Of a stretch of 47,388 nucleotides of DNA, positions 17,200 to 25,346 are shown in pieces. The translations under genes and the position numbers were made by a program. Below the pieces are notes generated by a model. The model did not search any database. It was not told where the DNA came from and was given only the letters and a program-made list of their open reading frames with translations. Positions within the stretch are counted from its first letter, which is position 1. The number at the start of each line of letters is the position of its first letter. Source of the DNA: Candidatus Laterigemmans baculatus (GTDB lineage Bacteria > Planctomycetota > Planctomycetia > Pirellulales > Pirellulaceae); NCBI RefSeq assembly GCF_010367455.1, contig NZ_WRPR01000030.1, forward strand, positions 1-47,388, read 5' to 3'.

Positions 17200-17210
17200 C
17201 GCAATCCTTT

Positions 17211-18296
17211 CTATTCCTCGTGCATGTCGCTGCGGAGCTGGTCGCGGTCGTACTCGATCAGCGCTCCGGTCACAGCGTCCAAATCTCCAGCCAGGATCTG
17301 ATCCAATTTGTAGAGCGTCAAATTGATGCGGTGATCGGTCAACCGGTTTTGGGGATAATTGTAGGTGCGAATCCGCTGGCTGCGGTCCCCCGAGCCGATC
17401 AAGGTCTTGCGTGCTTCGGCGCGCTTGGCATCTTCCTGACTTCGCTTGAGCTCGTAGATCCGCGTCTTGAGAACCCGCAGCGCCTTGGCCAAATTCTTGT
17501 GTTGGCTCTTCTCGTCCTGGCACTGGACCACGATTCCCGTCTCGTGGTGCGTCAGCCGCACCGCCGACTCGGTTTTGTTGACGTGCTGACCGCCGGGGCC
17601 GGAAGCACAAAACTTGTCCAGCCGGTAATCGTCCGGCTTGAGTTCGACTTCGACATCCTCCGGCTCGGGCATCACCGCCACGGTGGCCGCGGAGGTGTGA
17701 ATCCGACCCTGCGTCTCGGTTTCCGGAACCCGCTGCACGCGGTGGCCTCCGCTCTCGTACTGCAGATCGCGAAAAACCCCTTCGCCGGTAAAGGCGAGGG
17801 TGATTTCTTTGAAGCCGCCGAGCTCGGTCGCGCTGGCGTCGAGGATCTCGATCTTCCAGCCTCGCTGCTCCGAATGCTTGCGGTACATCTCGAACAAGTC
17901 GCGGGCAAACAAAGCGGCCTCGTCGCCTCCGGTTCCGGCGCGAATCTCCATCACGCAGCGGGTCCGGTGGGCGTCCTCGCCGCCGATCGTCATCGCCAGC
18001 AGTTCATCCCAGAGCTTTTCGCGGCGGGACCGCAGATCGACCAACTCCTCCTCGGCCAACTCGCGTTCCTCCGCATCCTCGGCCGCTTCGGCCATCTCGA
18101 CGCAGCCGCGAATTTCCCCGCTCAGCTTCTTGAACTCGGAGTACTTGTGGACCAGCTTGACCAGCCCCCCATGCTCCCGCGCAATCGCGCTCATCCGCGA
18201 GCCGTCGCCTTGGATGACCGGATCGGCCATCTGACGCTCGAGTTCGCCAAACCGTTCGAACTTTCCTTCCAGGGTATCGCGAATCGATTCGCTCAT
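17211..18296 (-). CDS. prfA: Peptide chain release factor 1
   Basis: 361 aa, full length for RF1. The stop-codon recognition motif is P191-E-T193, the P-x-T form of RF1 rather than the SPF of RF2. The peptidyl-tRNA hydrolysis motif G235-G-Q237 sits in [11 protein letters not shown]1 reads UAA and UAG in the ribosomal A site. Q237 is the expected PrmC methylation site, and prmC is the next gene 11 bp downstream. rpmE lies upstream in the same direction, separated by a hairpin with a U-run. Confidence 0.97.
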   Translation of the reverse strand: MSESIRDTLEGKFERFGELERQMADPVIQGDGSRMSAIAREHGGLVKLVHKYSEFKKLSGEIRGCVEMAEAAEDAEERELAEEELVDLRSRREKLWDELLAMTIGGEDAHRTRCVMEIRAGTGGDEAALFARDLFEMYRKHSEQRGWKIEILDASATELGGFKEITLAFTGEGVFRDLQYESGGHRVQRVPETETQGRIHTSAATVAVMPEPEDVEVELKPDDYRLDKFCASGPGGQHVNKTESAVRLTHHETGIVVQCQDEKSQHKNLAKALRVLKTRIYELKRSQEDAKRAEARKTLIGSGDRSQRIRTYNYPQNRLTDHRINLTLYKLDQILAGDLDAVTGALIEYDRDQLRSDMHEE

Positions 18297-18352
18297 CGGT
18301 CAATGGATCCGCAGGGACGCGCGCAACAGTCGGCGGCCGTGGCCGTCGAGAA

Positions 18353-18395
18353 CAAAAAACAGCCGCCGCACGCCTGGTCGGCGGCGCGGCGGCTG
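18353..18395 (-). terminator. Rho-independent terminator downstream of rpmE
   Basis: Read on the minus strand, a 10-bp perfect GC stem (CAGCCGCCGC at 18395-18386 pairing with GCGGCGGCTG at 18369-18360) is followed by six T (18359-18354). It lies 35 nt past the rpmE stop and about 57 nt before the prfA start. It should end or attenuate rpmE transcripts, so prfA-prmC may be expressed at a lower level or from its own promoter. Confidence 0.85.
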
Positions 18396-18429
18396 ACGTC
18401 GGTTCGCAGCAGAACTGGCAGTGCCAAAA

Positions 18430-18678
18430 TTACTTCTTCTTCGCCGCCCCGCCCTTCTTCTTCGCCAGGCTGGCGTAGGTGCCGGCGGCAAACTTCTTCT
18501 GGAACTTATCGATTCGACCGGCGGTATCCACGTACTTCAGCTTGCCCGTGTAGAACGGATGGCACTCGCTGCAAATGTCGATCTTCAGCTCTTGCTGAGT
18601 GCTGCGAGTGGTGAAGCTGTTGCCGCAACCGCAACTGACGGTCGTTTCCTGGTAACGGGGGTGAATGGCGTCTTTCAT
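18430..18678 (-). CDS. rpmE: 50S ribosomal protein L31 (zinc-binding type)
   Basis: 82 aa, a little longer than usual because of a Lys-rich tail. The zinc-type Cys set is present: C16-G-C18 and C36-S-E-C39-H, with H-P-F-Y-T-G as in type A L31. L31 sits in the central protuberance of the large subunit and bridges to the small subunit. The order rpmE-prfA-prmC is conserved in many bacteria and supports all three assignments. Confidence 0.96.
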   Translation of the reverse strand: MKDAIHPRYQETTVSCGCGNSFTTRSTQQELKIDICSECHPFYTGKLKYVDTAGRIDKFQKKFAAGTYASLAKKKGGAAKKK

Positions 18679-19004
18679 CGCATATTTCCTAACTCAAGGG
18701 ACCACGCCTTGGCGTGTACAAGGAATGGCCTCGGGACCCGGGGGGAAGCAATCTGGGATCTTAGGTCGCAAGTGGCAAAGAGGGCAAGGGGCAAAAGCCC
18801 CGCTAAAGGACCGTCGGCAGCCCGCTCCCTTAACTTTCCTGAATTCTCCATCCGCGTTCTCCGTGTTGTCTGCGGTCCCTCTCCGACTGACATCCATTCG
18901 GCTGATTCGCCTCATTCGTGGTTGGCCCCCGCCCCGACACCGCACGAGCCGGCCTCGTATACTGACGCCACCCCCCCAGTTGCACCAATCGGAGCGCCCC
19001 CGCG
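18679..19004. other. Divergent intergenic spacer with degenerate repeat
   Basis: A 326-nt gap between rpmE (minus strand) and the DUF4190-like gene (plus strand). It contains a degenerate stretch (about 18840-18920: CCGCGTTCTCCGTGTTGTCT and similar) resembling the scattered 'CACGGAGAAC' type low-complexity repeats of bacterial intergenic DNA. It should hold promoters for both genes. Open frames through it are repeat-derived and are not called as genes. Confidence 0.6.
18934..18963 (+). promoter_or_regulatory. Putative sigma70-like promoter for the DUF4190-like gene
   Basis: TATACT (18958-18963, one mismatch to TATAAT) with CCGACA (18934-18939, four of six to TTGACA) and an 18-nt spacer, 41 nt upstream of the ATG at 19005. 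A match this weak can arise by chance. Confidence 0.35.
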
Positions 19005-19463
19005 ATGCACGACCCCCAAACTCACGACCTCCAAACAAATCGGCCGCAAACCACTTCGCCCCAGAATCCCTACCTCGCCTCCGACACCGCTCCGCCGCCT
19101 CACGCGACTCAGCACGCGTCCACTCAGCACAGCCAAGCTCAGTACAGCCCCGCCGGATTCGGCCAGCCGCCGCGAGAAATGGGCGATGCGACCGGGGGGC
19201 TGATCCCGTACAAAAACCCCAAAGCGCTGATCAGCTACTACCTGGGGATCGTCTCGCTGTTGCCGGTCATCGGATTCCCCCTGGGCGTCGCCTCGATCAT
19301 CCTTGGCATCGGGGGCCTCCGCGCCCGCCGCCAGACACCGATCATCAAAGGCTCAGCCCACGCGATTATCGGGATCGTGCTAGGGCTCTGCGGGATGCCC
19401 TTGCATCTGCTGTTCGGGATGGGGATCGCCATCGCCCTCGGAAGCGCGGTCTTCGGCTCCTAG
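19005..19463 (+). CDS. DUF4190-like membrane protein
   Basis: 152 aa. Residues 1-75 are a Gln/Thr/Pro-rich cytoplasmic tail. The rest has two membrane helices (about 78-102 and 120-148) with an intervening G-L-R-A-R-R-Q loop. The pattern N-P-K-A-L-I-S-Y-Y-L-G-I-V-S-L-L then I-L-G-I-G-G-L-R-A and G-x-A-H-A-I-I-G-I-V-L-G resembles DUF4190, a family of small two-helix proteins of unknown function. GGAG lies 10 nt before the ATG. The last 84 nt overlap the 3' end of the convergent symporter gene. Confidence 0.75.
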   Translation: MHDPQTHDLQTNRPQTTSPQNPYLASDTAPPPHATQHASTQHSQAQYSPAGFGQPPREMGDATGGLIPYKNPKALISYYLGIVSLLPVIGFPLGVASIILGIGGLRARRQTPIIKGSAHAIIGIVLGLCGMPLHLLFGMGIAIALGSAVFGS

Positions 19464-20426
19464 CACGAGTTCCAGCTCCGACGTTCCCCACCGCTCGACG
19501 AACAGCGTATCGACCAGCAACTGGCCGACGTGGTAGAGGATCATCGGCAGCATGCTGACGCCGCAGTCGATGGCGATCTGCAGCCCCACCATCAGCGTTT
19601 TCTGGCTGCCGGCGATCGCCACCGCCATCCGATCGCGGGCCGGCAGCCCCAGCCCGCCGCTTGCCCACCAGCCGCCGAACAACGCGCTCGCATGCACGCC
19701 GATGACCAAGGCCCCGACGGCGACGATCCACAGCGTCGAGGTCGTCGTCCCGCCCTCCCCCATCCTCCGCACCGTCTCGGCGGCTCCGAACAGGACCATC
19801 AGCAGAATCCCCGCCTGAGCAGCGATCGAGATCCGCATCTTGCTGCGGCTCACCCAGGCAGCGACGGCGGGCAACTGCCGCAAAACCTGAGCGGCCACCA
19901 AGGGAGCGACGACTAGCAGAGCCAGCTTGGCGGCTTGATCGGCAAAGCTGAGCGGAACCGAGCGGCCGAGGAGCAGCACCAAGGTCAGCGGGGCGATCAG
20001 AAAGCAGAGCAGATTGGTGACCACGGTGACGAGCATCGAAATCGCGTCGTTGCCGCCCCCCTTGCGGGTCCAGACCGAGGCCGAGGCGAGCGTGCACGGC
20101 ACCGCGGCCGCGACGATCAAGCCGCCCCCGAGATCGATCGGCAACAGCGGCGCGACCAGCGCCGCCAGCAGCGGCACGCCAACGATATTGATCCCCAGAG
20201 CCAGCAATCCGGCCGCCGGATAGCGAATGCTCTCGAGCACCGCCGGAGCCCCCAGCCCAAGCCCCATCAGAAACAACACGCCGGCTACCAGCGACGGACG
20301 GAGCCCCGGCAGATCGCCCAGATCGGCGATCGCACTCGGTCCGAGAAAGCCGACCGCGAGCGAAATGGCGAGCAACAACAAAAACCAGTGGCGAAGGACA
20401 AATTCTTTGACGCTGATCTGTCCCAC
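19380..20426 (-). CDS. SBF-type (bile acid:sodium symporter-like) membrane transporter
   Basis: About 348 aa from a GTG at 20426; an in-frame ATG at 20630 would add 68 Arg-rich residues and leave only 10 bp to the divergent aroC start, so I prefer the shorter form. It is polytopic, with about nine to ten helices. A-A-A-V-P-C-T-L-A-S-A-S-V-W-T-R-K-G-G-G-N-D and A-G-S-Q-K-T-L-M-V-G-L are typical of the PF13593/SBF-like sodium cotransporter family (YfeH-type). The substrate is unknown. Its 3' end overlaps the convergent DUF4190-like gene by 84 nt; the overlapped C-terminal residues (about 28) are hydrophilic and dispensable-looking. Confidence 0.85.
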   Translation of the reverse strand: MGQISVKEFVLRHWFLLLLAISLAVGFLGPSAIADLGDLPGLRPSLVAGVLFLMGLGLGAPAVLESIRYPAAGLLALGINIVGVPLLAALVAPLLPIDLGGGLIVAAAVPCTLASASVWTRKGGGNDAISMLVTVVTNLLCFLIAPLTLVLLLGRSVPLSFADQAAKLALLVVAPLVAAQVLRQLPAVAAWVSRSKMRISIAAQAGILLMVLFGAAETVRRMGEGGTTTSTLWIVAVGALVIGVHASALFGGWWASGGLGLPARDRMAVAIAGSQKTLMVGLQIAIDCGVSMLPMILYHVGQLLVDTLFVERWGTSELELVLGAEDRASEGDGDPHPEQQMQGHPAEP

Positions 20427-20640
20427 TCCCCCAGAACGCCCTGGCCCGAAAATTGGCTCATAAGTAAGATGCGACGGCTGGCCGAGATTTTGCGCTCTCC
20501 GAGCCCGCCGGGTCAATCGCCGCGCTCGCGGGGCAAATCGCCGCGCTCGCATCGCAAATTGACTGGCAACGCTCGTGCGGCGGGAGCCCCGGCTGCCCCT
20601 TCCATCCTGATCGAACCTCCATTCTGGCACCCACGCCCCG

Positions 20641-21780
20641 ATGCTGCGTTACTGGACCGCCGGCGAATCCCATGGAAAAGCCCTCCTGGCTTTGGTCGAC
20701 GGTTTCCCCGCCGGGCTGACGATCGATACCGACAAGATCGACGACGACCTGCGACTTCGCCAAGGAGGTTACGGCCGCGGCAAACGCCAGCAGTTGGAGA
20801 CCGACAAGGTCGACATCCTGAGCGGCATCTGGCAGGGCCAAACCCTGGGCAGCCCGATCGCCCTGCAGGTGATCAACCGCGATTACAAACTCGAGCGTCT
20901 GAAAGATCTCGAGCGACCCCGCCCCGGCCACGGCGACATGACCGGAGCGATCAAGTATCTCGGCAGCATCCGCGGGATCCTCGAACGGGCTTCGGCTCGC
21001 GAAACCGCGGTCCGCGTCGCCGCCGGCTCGCTGGCCAAGCAGCTGCTCGCCGAATTCGGGATCGATGCCCTGGGCTACGTCACGGAAATCGGCGGCCGGG
21101 CGATCACGACGCCCCCGGGTACGATCGCCGAACACCGCCAGCTCCGCGGCCAATCGGTCGTCTATGGGCTGGACCCAGCGGCCGACGAGGAGTTCCGCCA
21201 GTTCATCGATCGCACCGGCGACGAGGGAGACACGCTCGGGGGAATCATCGAAGTCCGCGTCGAAGGCCTCCCGTTCGGGCTCGGCACCCACGCCCAGTGG
21301 GATCGCAAGCTCGATGGCCGGCTGGCTCAAGCGGTGATGGCGGTTCAAGCCATCAAAGGCGTCGAAATCGGGCTCGGTTTCCAAGCAGCCCGCCTCCCGG
21401 GAAGCCAAGTCCACGACCCGATCGAGTTCGACAGCAACCAAGCCGATTCGCCGAACCTCGGCTACCGCCGACCGACCAACAACGCGGGCGGACTCGAGGC
21501 GGGGATGACCAACGGCCAACCGCTGGTGATCCGAGCGGCCAAAAAGCCCATCAGCACGCTCCGCAAACCCCTCGACTCGATCAACTGGGAAACCAAGGAG
21601 CCGCACCGAGCCCAGTACGAACGGAGCGACGTCTGCGCGATCTCGGCCGCTGCGGTGATCATCGAAGCGGTGGTGGCTTTCGAAGTCGCCGCCGCTTTAA
21701 TTGACAAGTTCGGCGGGGACAGCCTGACGGAAATGCGAGCCCGCTACGAGCTGTTCCACCAAATGGCTCGCCAAGTTTGA
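20641..21780 (+). CDS. aroC: Chorismate synthase
   Basis: 379 aa, full length. Signatures include G-E-S-H-G-K-A (near 8-14), R-P-G-H-G-D-M-T-G-A (about 98-107), R-A-S-A-R-E-T-A and the C-terminal F-G-G-D-S-L-T-E-M. It converts 5-enolpyruvylshikimate 3-phosphate to chorismate with reduced FMN, the last common step to aromatic amino acids and folate. It is cytoplasmic. No other aro gene lies nearby. Transcribed divergently from the symporter gene. Confidence 0.97.
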   Translation: MLRYWTAGESHGKALLALVDGFPAGLTIDTDKIDDDLRLRQGGYGRGKRQQLETDKVDILSGIWQGQTLGSPIALQVINRDYKLERLKDLERPRPGHGDMTGAIKYLGSIRGILERASARETAVRVAAGSLAKQLLAEFGIDALGYVTEIGGRAITTPPGTIAEHRQLRGQSVVYGLDPAADEEFRQFIDRTGDEGDTLGGIIEVRVEGLPFGLGTHAQWDRKLDGRLAQAVMAVQAIKGVEIGLGFQAARLPGSQVHDPIEFDSNQADSPNLGYRRPTNNAGGLEAGMTNGQPLVIRAAKKPISTLRKPLDSINWETKEPHRAQYERSDVCAISAAAVIIEAVVAFEVAAALIDKFGGDSLTEMRARYELFHQMARQV

Positions 21781-21822
21781 AAGCGGCGAGTAGCGAGCGG
21801 CGAGTAGCGAGAGCATGCAATC

Positions 21823-21902
21823 GTACTCGTACTCGTACTCGTACTCGTACTCGCTTCCAACCCTGGTGATCCGAGTACGAGTACGAGTACGAGTACGAGT
21901 AC
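21823..21902. repeat. Inverted TACTCG hexamer arrays (31-bp perfect arms)
   Basis: The left arm 21823-21853 (about five TACTCG units) and the right arm 21872-21902 (CGAGTA units) are exact reverse complements with an 18-nt spacer. A further piece (CGCTTCGCTGAGTACGAG) follows to about 21928. Directly before it, 21783-21812 holds two GGCGAGTAGCGA units. The same hexamer, also inverted, lies on the other side of the next gene (23306-23566). All of it lies in the 186-nt gap after aroC. Confidence 0.9.
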
Positions 21903-21966
21903 CGCTTCGCTGAGTACGAGTACGAGAGAAAGAAATCCACCTTCCCCCCACGCCTGGAATGCAAGG

Positions 21967-23295
21967 ATGCATGAGAGGACCGAGCGAGCGTTCTGCCGCC
22001 TAGCCTTTCTCTTGCTCTGCGCGCTGCCGACGCTGCTGACCTTCGCGGCGGTCATCGTCACCCGCACGCCGTGGTATTACCGGGCGGAGATCGCAGCCCT
22101 CGAAGCCGCGCTGCAGCAACGGCTCGGGGTTCGCGTGGCGATCGGTGAGATGATGCGGCCGAGCCCCGGGGCGTGGCAGCTCGAGGGAGTGCGGCTGATG
22201 AATCCCGAGACCGGTGACGAAGTGGCCCGTGTCCGCACGGTGTTCTACGCCGTGGTCGACGGCCAGACGAAAATCCACCTCTCTCAACCCGAACTGCTCT
22301 CGGACCAGTTTCCGCTCGCCTGGCAACTGGTCCACGATCGCTTCCTCTGCCAGCCCGATCTGGTCGGAGCGGGGCTGCGGATGCGGGCCGAGGACCTGTC
22401 GATTCACAACCAGTCGCAGGGGCTGACGCTCTCGCCGCTGGACGTTTGGATCGAGCCTCGTGAAGGGGAAACGGTCGCGGCCGCCCGCTTCGTGCTCGCC
22501 GGACGCAGCCCCGAAGAAGCTCCGGCAACGCTGCAGGTCAGCCGCGATCGCTCCGGCCCCCTGCCCCGCACCCGGTTGTCGCTGACGACCGGCAGCAGCC
22601 CCCTGCCCTGCAGCATGCTGGCCGACTACCTGCCCGTCATGCGACGCCTCGGCGTCGACGCCCAGTTCTCCGGTTCGCTCCGCTGGGAACTCGATCACGA
22701 CGACTACACGGTCCAGCTCCAAGGGGCCCGGTTCACGCAGGTGAACATGCTCGATCTGTTCGAGCTGTTCGACCACCGGCTGACCGGGACCGGGACGATC
22801 GAGATTCAAAGCTTGACGCGGCACCGTGGCCGGCCGATTTCGGAGGCGATTGGCCGGGTGGCGATCGAGAATGCCAAAGTCGACCCGGAACTGCTGCGAG
22901 CGGCCGCCCAGTCGCTCGGCGTCAGCGTGCATCCCGAGGCACTCACCGCTCGCGAGCGGATCGCCTGCCAAAGCGTCGCGTTCGGGTTCCAGCTGTACGG
23001 GTCCGAGGTCCAGCTCTCGGGGCTCTGCTATCGCCAACCGCACTTCGAATCGATGCCGCCCGGGACGGCCATCGTGGCGAACAACGTCCCCCTGGCCCAC
23101 GTCGACCCCAAGCGCCGGCTCACCGCCGAGGCGCTGAGCAGCACGGTCGACCCCAACCAGCGGCTCGAGATTCCGCTCGGTCCCGATGACGATTGGGCCC
23201 GCCGCCTCCTGCCGCCGCTCCAGAGCGAACCGTCCGCCGCCGAAGCCCAGCCCCCGCGAGTCCCTCGAGTCCGCCTCAGCGAACGCCCGCGGTGA
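21967..23295 (+). CDS. Membrane-anchored AsmA-like hypothetical protein
   Basis: 442 aa. One N-terminal membrane helix (about 10-32) is followed by a long exported domain rich in beta-strand pattern. The segment after the helix (Y-Y-R-A-E-I-A-A-L-E-x-x-L-x-x-R-L-G-V-R-V-A-I-G, then L-E-G-V-R-L-M-N-P-E-T-G) resembles the start of AsmA/DUF748-type proteins, which span or line the envelope and have been linked to lipid transport. Similarity is judged by eye only. The C-terminal 45 residues are Pro/Arg-rich and probably disordered. The next gene over is an acyltransferase (convergent), compatible with an envelope-lipid theme. Flanked on both sides by TACTCG arrays. Confidence 0.65.
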   Translation: MHERTERAFCRLAFLLLCALPTLLTFAAVIVTRTPWYYRAEIAALEAALQQRLGVRVAIGEMMRPSPGAWQLEGVRLMNPETGDEVARVRTVFYAVVDGQTKIHLSQPELLSDQFPLAWQLVHDRFLCQPDLVGAGLRMRAEDLSIHNQSQGLTLSPLDVWIEPREGETVAAARFVLAGRSPEEAPATLQVSRDRSGPLPRTRLSLTTGSSPLPCSMLADYLPVMRRLGVDAQFSGSLRWELDHDDYTVQLQGARFTQVNMLDLFELFDHRLTGTGTIEIQSLTRHRGRPISEAIGRVAIENAKVDPELLRAAAQSLGVSVHPEALTARERIACQSVAFGFQLYGSEVQLSGLCYRQPHFESMPPGTAIVANNVPLAHVDPKRRLTAEALSSTVDPNQRLEIPLGPDDDWARRLLPPLQSEPSAAEAQPPRVPRVRLSERPR

Positions 23296-23305
23296 GGAGG
23301 GGGCA

Positions 23306-23566
23306 GAGTACTCAGTACTCAGTACTCAGCGCAGCGGTACTCGTACTCAGCGAAGCGGTACTCGTACTCAGCGCAGCGGTACTCGTACTCAGCGCAGCGG
23401 TACTCGCACTCAGCGCAGCGGTACTCGTACTCAGCGCAGCGGTACTCGTACTCAGCGAAGCGGTACTCGATCCGCGCGCCCGTTCTGAGGCTGGGTGCGC
23501 GGGAGCGAGTACGAGTACGAGTACGAGTACCGCTGCGCTGAGTACGAGTACGAGTACGAGTACGAT
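23306..23566. repeat. 21-bp tandem array with inverted right arm (TACTCG family)
   Basis: Seven units of 21 bp begin at 23336, 23357, 23378, 23399, 23420, 23441 and 23462 (GGTACTCGTACTCAGCGCAG, with GCGAAG variants; the last unit is partial). They are preceded by three AGTACTC units. After a 40-nt spacer, 23505-23563 carries the reverse-complement motif (CGAGTA units and CGCTGCGCTGAGTACGAG). It fills the 290-nt gap between the convergent AsmA-like gene and acyltransferase gene. There are no unique spacers, so it is not a CRISPR array. Confidence 0.9.
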
Positions 23567-23585
23567 CACGAACATCGGCTGCTCC

Positions 23586-24242
23586 CTACCCCAAACTCCT
23601 TGCCGCTTCCGCTGCGTCGTGCTTTCTTTCGAGCGTGTTGAGCGAGAGCTCGATCCGTTTGCGGTAGGCTTCGATCCCTTCCTCCGGCAGCGGTTCGATC
23701 GGCGGGGCGAAGTAGGCGTGGATCGTGCAAAGCGGCATCGGAATCTGCAGCCGATCCCAGCTGTGGCTGAGAATCCAGCGGCGAGTGGGGACGGTGACCA
23801 CGTTCAGCACGACCGCTCCGGTCTCCTGCGAGAGCGTCGCGATTCCCTTGTGGACGTGATTCCGGGGACCCCGGGGGCCGTCGACCGCGAGCACCGCGGG
23901 GCGCCCGGTGCGGACGTGCTCGATGAGCGCAGCCAGCGCCGCACGGCCTCCCTTGTCGGCTCCGCTGCCGCGCCCCGAGCCACGGACCGGCACGCAGCCG
24001 CGAATTTTTAGCGCCGGCACGATGATCTGGCCGTCGGCCGACCGCGAGACCATTGCCCCGGTGCCCGGTTCGGCCCCGATGGTGATTGCGACTTGGTGGG
24101 CGTGCAGAATGGAGTAGATGTACGGCCGCCCCGCCGCACGCAGCTCGTCGCGCGGATCATCGTGGACGCGAATCCGACAGGTCCAGCGAAGGAGGCTGAT
24201 CGCAACCGCGGCCGCCCAGGAGGCCAACCATTTCATTCGCAT
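23586..24242 (-). CDS. DUF374 lysophospholipid acyltransferase-family protein
   Basis: 218 aa from the ATG at 24242; the ATG at 24236 is equally possible. A longer frame to 24428 adds an Arg/Ser-rich stretch with no signal. One N-terminal membrane helix (about 4-22) precedes the catalytic region. DUF374 hallmarks are present: S-I-L-H-A-H-Q, V-S-R-S-A-D-G-Q-I-I, R-G-S-G-R-G-S-G-A-D-K-G-G-R-A-A-L and D-G-P-R-G-P-R. Known relatives act in lipid A or phospholipid acylation at the inner membrane. Which acyl chain or acceptor is used here is unknown. Confidence 0.85.
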   Translation of the reverse strand: MRMKWLASWAAAVAISLLRWTCRIRVHDDPRDELRAAGRPYIYSILHAHQVAITIGAEPGTGAMVSRSADGQIIVPALKIRGCVPVRGSGRGSGADKGGRAALAALIEHVRTGRPAVLAVDGPRGPRNHVHKGIATLSQETGAVVLNVVTVPTRRWILSHSWDRLQIPMPLCTIHAYFAPPIEPLPEEGIEAYRKRIELSLNTLERKHDAAEAARSLG

Positions 24243-24464
24243 GTTCGCCAAAGCAGCGTTTGCGACCCGACCGGTGCGATCGACGGTAGCAGTCGCTATC
24301 GACCGGCGGCGTAGCTGCTTTATAGAGAGGGCACCGAATCGTTCAACCGGTAGCAGCCGGAAGAGGGACGCCAACTGAGTAGCTCGACCACTTGAGCAAA
24401 CGTGGCTCGTGCGTCCTACTTGCACCAACGCAACGCATCACACTGTTCCGCGAGGGAGTTGACG

Positions 24465-24998
24465 ATGGACTTGGAATTCGCGCTGGCCGTGCTGTCTCGC
24501 ATCGTGCACGTGATCACGGCGATCGTGCTGGTCGGCGGCAGCATCTTCACGCTGCTCGTCCTCCTCCCGGCAACCCGCCAACTCAATCAAGGCCGCCAAC
24601 TCAATGAAGGCCGCCCACTCGACGAGGGCTCCCTTGCCCAGCTGCTGCCGGCGGTCATCGGGCGGTGGAAACGCTACGTGCACCTCGGAATCGTGCTGTT
24701 TCTGATCACCGGCGTCTACAACTACATGCTAGGCATCGAAGCCCATCCGGGCGACGGTCCCTACCACGCGCTGATGGGGATCAAGATGCTGCTGGCCCTG
24801 GTCGTGTTCTTCCTCGCGTCAGCGCTCGTGGGGCGGTCGGGAAAGCTCGAAGGGATTCGGCGGAAACGCGAGACGTGGCTGACCGTGCTGGTCCTCATCG
24901 CCCTTGCGATCGTCTCGATCTCCGGCTTCCTCAAGATCCGCGGCGTCCCACCGTCGGTCACGCCCGAAGTCGCCCCCGAAGCCATCGCCGAAGAGTGA
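24465..24998 (+). CDS. Small four-helix membrane protein (CopD-like superfamily?)
   Basis: 177 aa from the ATG at 24465, which has a strong GAGGGAG Shine-Dalgarno (24452-24458). It has four helices (about 5-32, 68-90, 103-122 and 138-157). The first helix begins R-I-V-H-V-I-T-A-I-V-L-V-G-G, like CopD/DUF2269-type membrane proteins in which the His may bind heme or metal. The loop after helix 1 carries three six-residue tandem units (R-Q-L-N-Q-G, R-Q-L-N-E-G, R-P-L-D-E-G). Divergent from the acyltransferase gene across a 222-nt spacer in which no convincing promoter was seen. Confidence 0.7.
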   Translation: MDLEFALAVLSRIVHVITAIVLVGGSIFTLLVLLPATRQLNQGRQLNEGRPLDEGSLAQLLPAVIGRWKRYVHLGIVLFLITGVYNYMLGIEAHPGDGPYHALMGIKMLLALVVFFLASALVGRSGKLEGIRRKRETWLTVLVLIALAIVSISGFLKIRGVPPSVTPEVAPEAIAEE

Positions 24999-25042
24999 AA
25001 AGTACGTCAGGCTTTCCAGCTAGGCTCTGTCAGAAAACCTTA

Positions 25043-25235
25043 AGCCGACGGCGCTAGCCGCGGGTGCTGCAGCGGAAACCCCGGGGCTGCGAGGCCCGAG
25101 GCTAGCGCCTGCGGCTCACCCGAGGCTAGCGCCTGCGGCTCAAAAGACCGAAAACCTTGAGCCGACGGCGCTAGCCGCGGGTGCTGCAGCGGAAATCCCG
25201 GGGCTGCGAGGCCCGAGGCTAGCGCCTACGGCTCA
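25043..25235. repeat. Tandem pair of GCTAGC-family long hairpins
   Basis: Two copies (about 25043-25118 and 25159-25235), each reading AGCCGACGGCGCTAGCCGCG, then a GC-rich middle, then GAGGCTAGCGCC and GGCTCA. The right arm is duplicated at 25119-25142. The arms are complementary, so each copy folds back. This half-type is related to the REP-like copies at 11760, 14034 and 16211 through GCTAGC, and to the coding repeats at 35931-36262. The 348-nt gap 24999-25346 holds this, the element at 25267-25302, and nothing else recognisable. Confidence 0.85.
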
Positions 25236-25266
25236 AAAGACCGAACCCTCGGTTTCAGGCAACCGG

Positions 25267-25302
25267 CGCCCTCCCCGCTCGTTCCTCGCGACCCTCCCGG
25301 GG
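25267..25302. repeat. 36-nt dispersed element, copy 1
   Basis: 36 nt, beginning CGCCCTCCCCGCTCGTTCCT and ending CCCGGGG, are identical at 47223-47258 in this window. It lies just past the ccsBA stop. The flanking CCCTCCCGGGGGGAGGG is a short palindrome. Confidence 0.85.
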
Positions 25303-25346
25303 GGAGGGTGTCCGTAAATGTCAGCCTGGAAAGGCTAACGGACGGT

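Noticed and set aside
16297-17610. Long version of PrmC starting at 17610
   Set aside because: It would overlap prfA by 400 nt. The ATG at 17199 has a Shine-Dalgarno and gives the usual family length.
23306-23566. CRISPR array
   Set aside because: Units of 21 bp follow each other without unique spacers, and there is no cas gene in the window.
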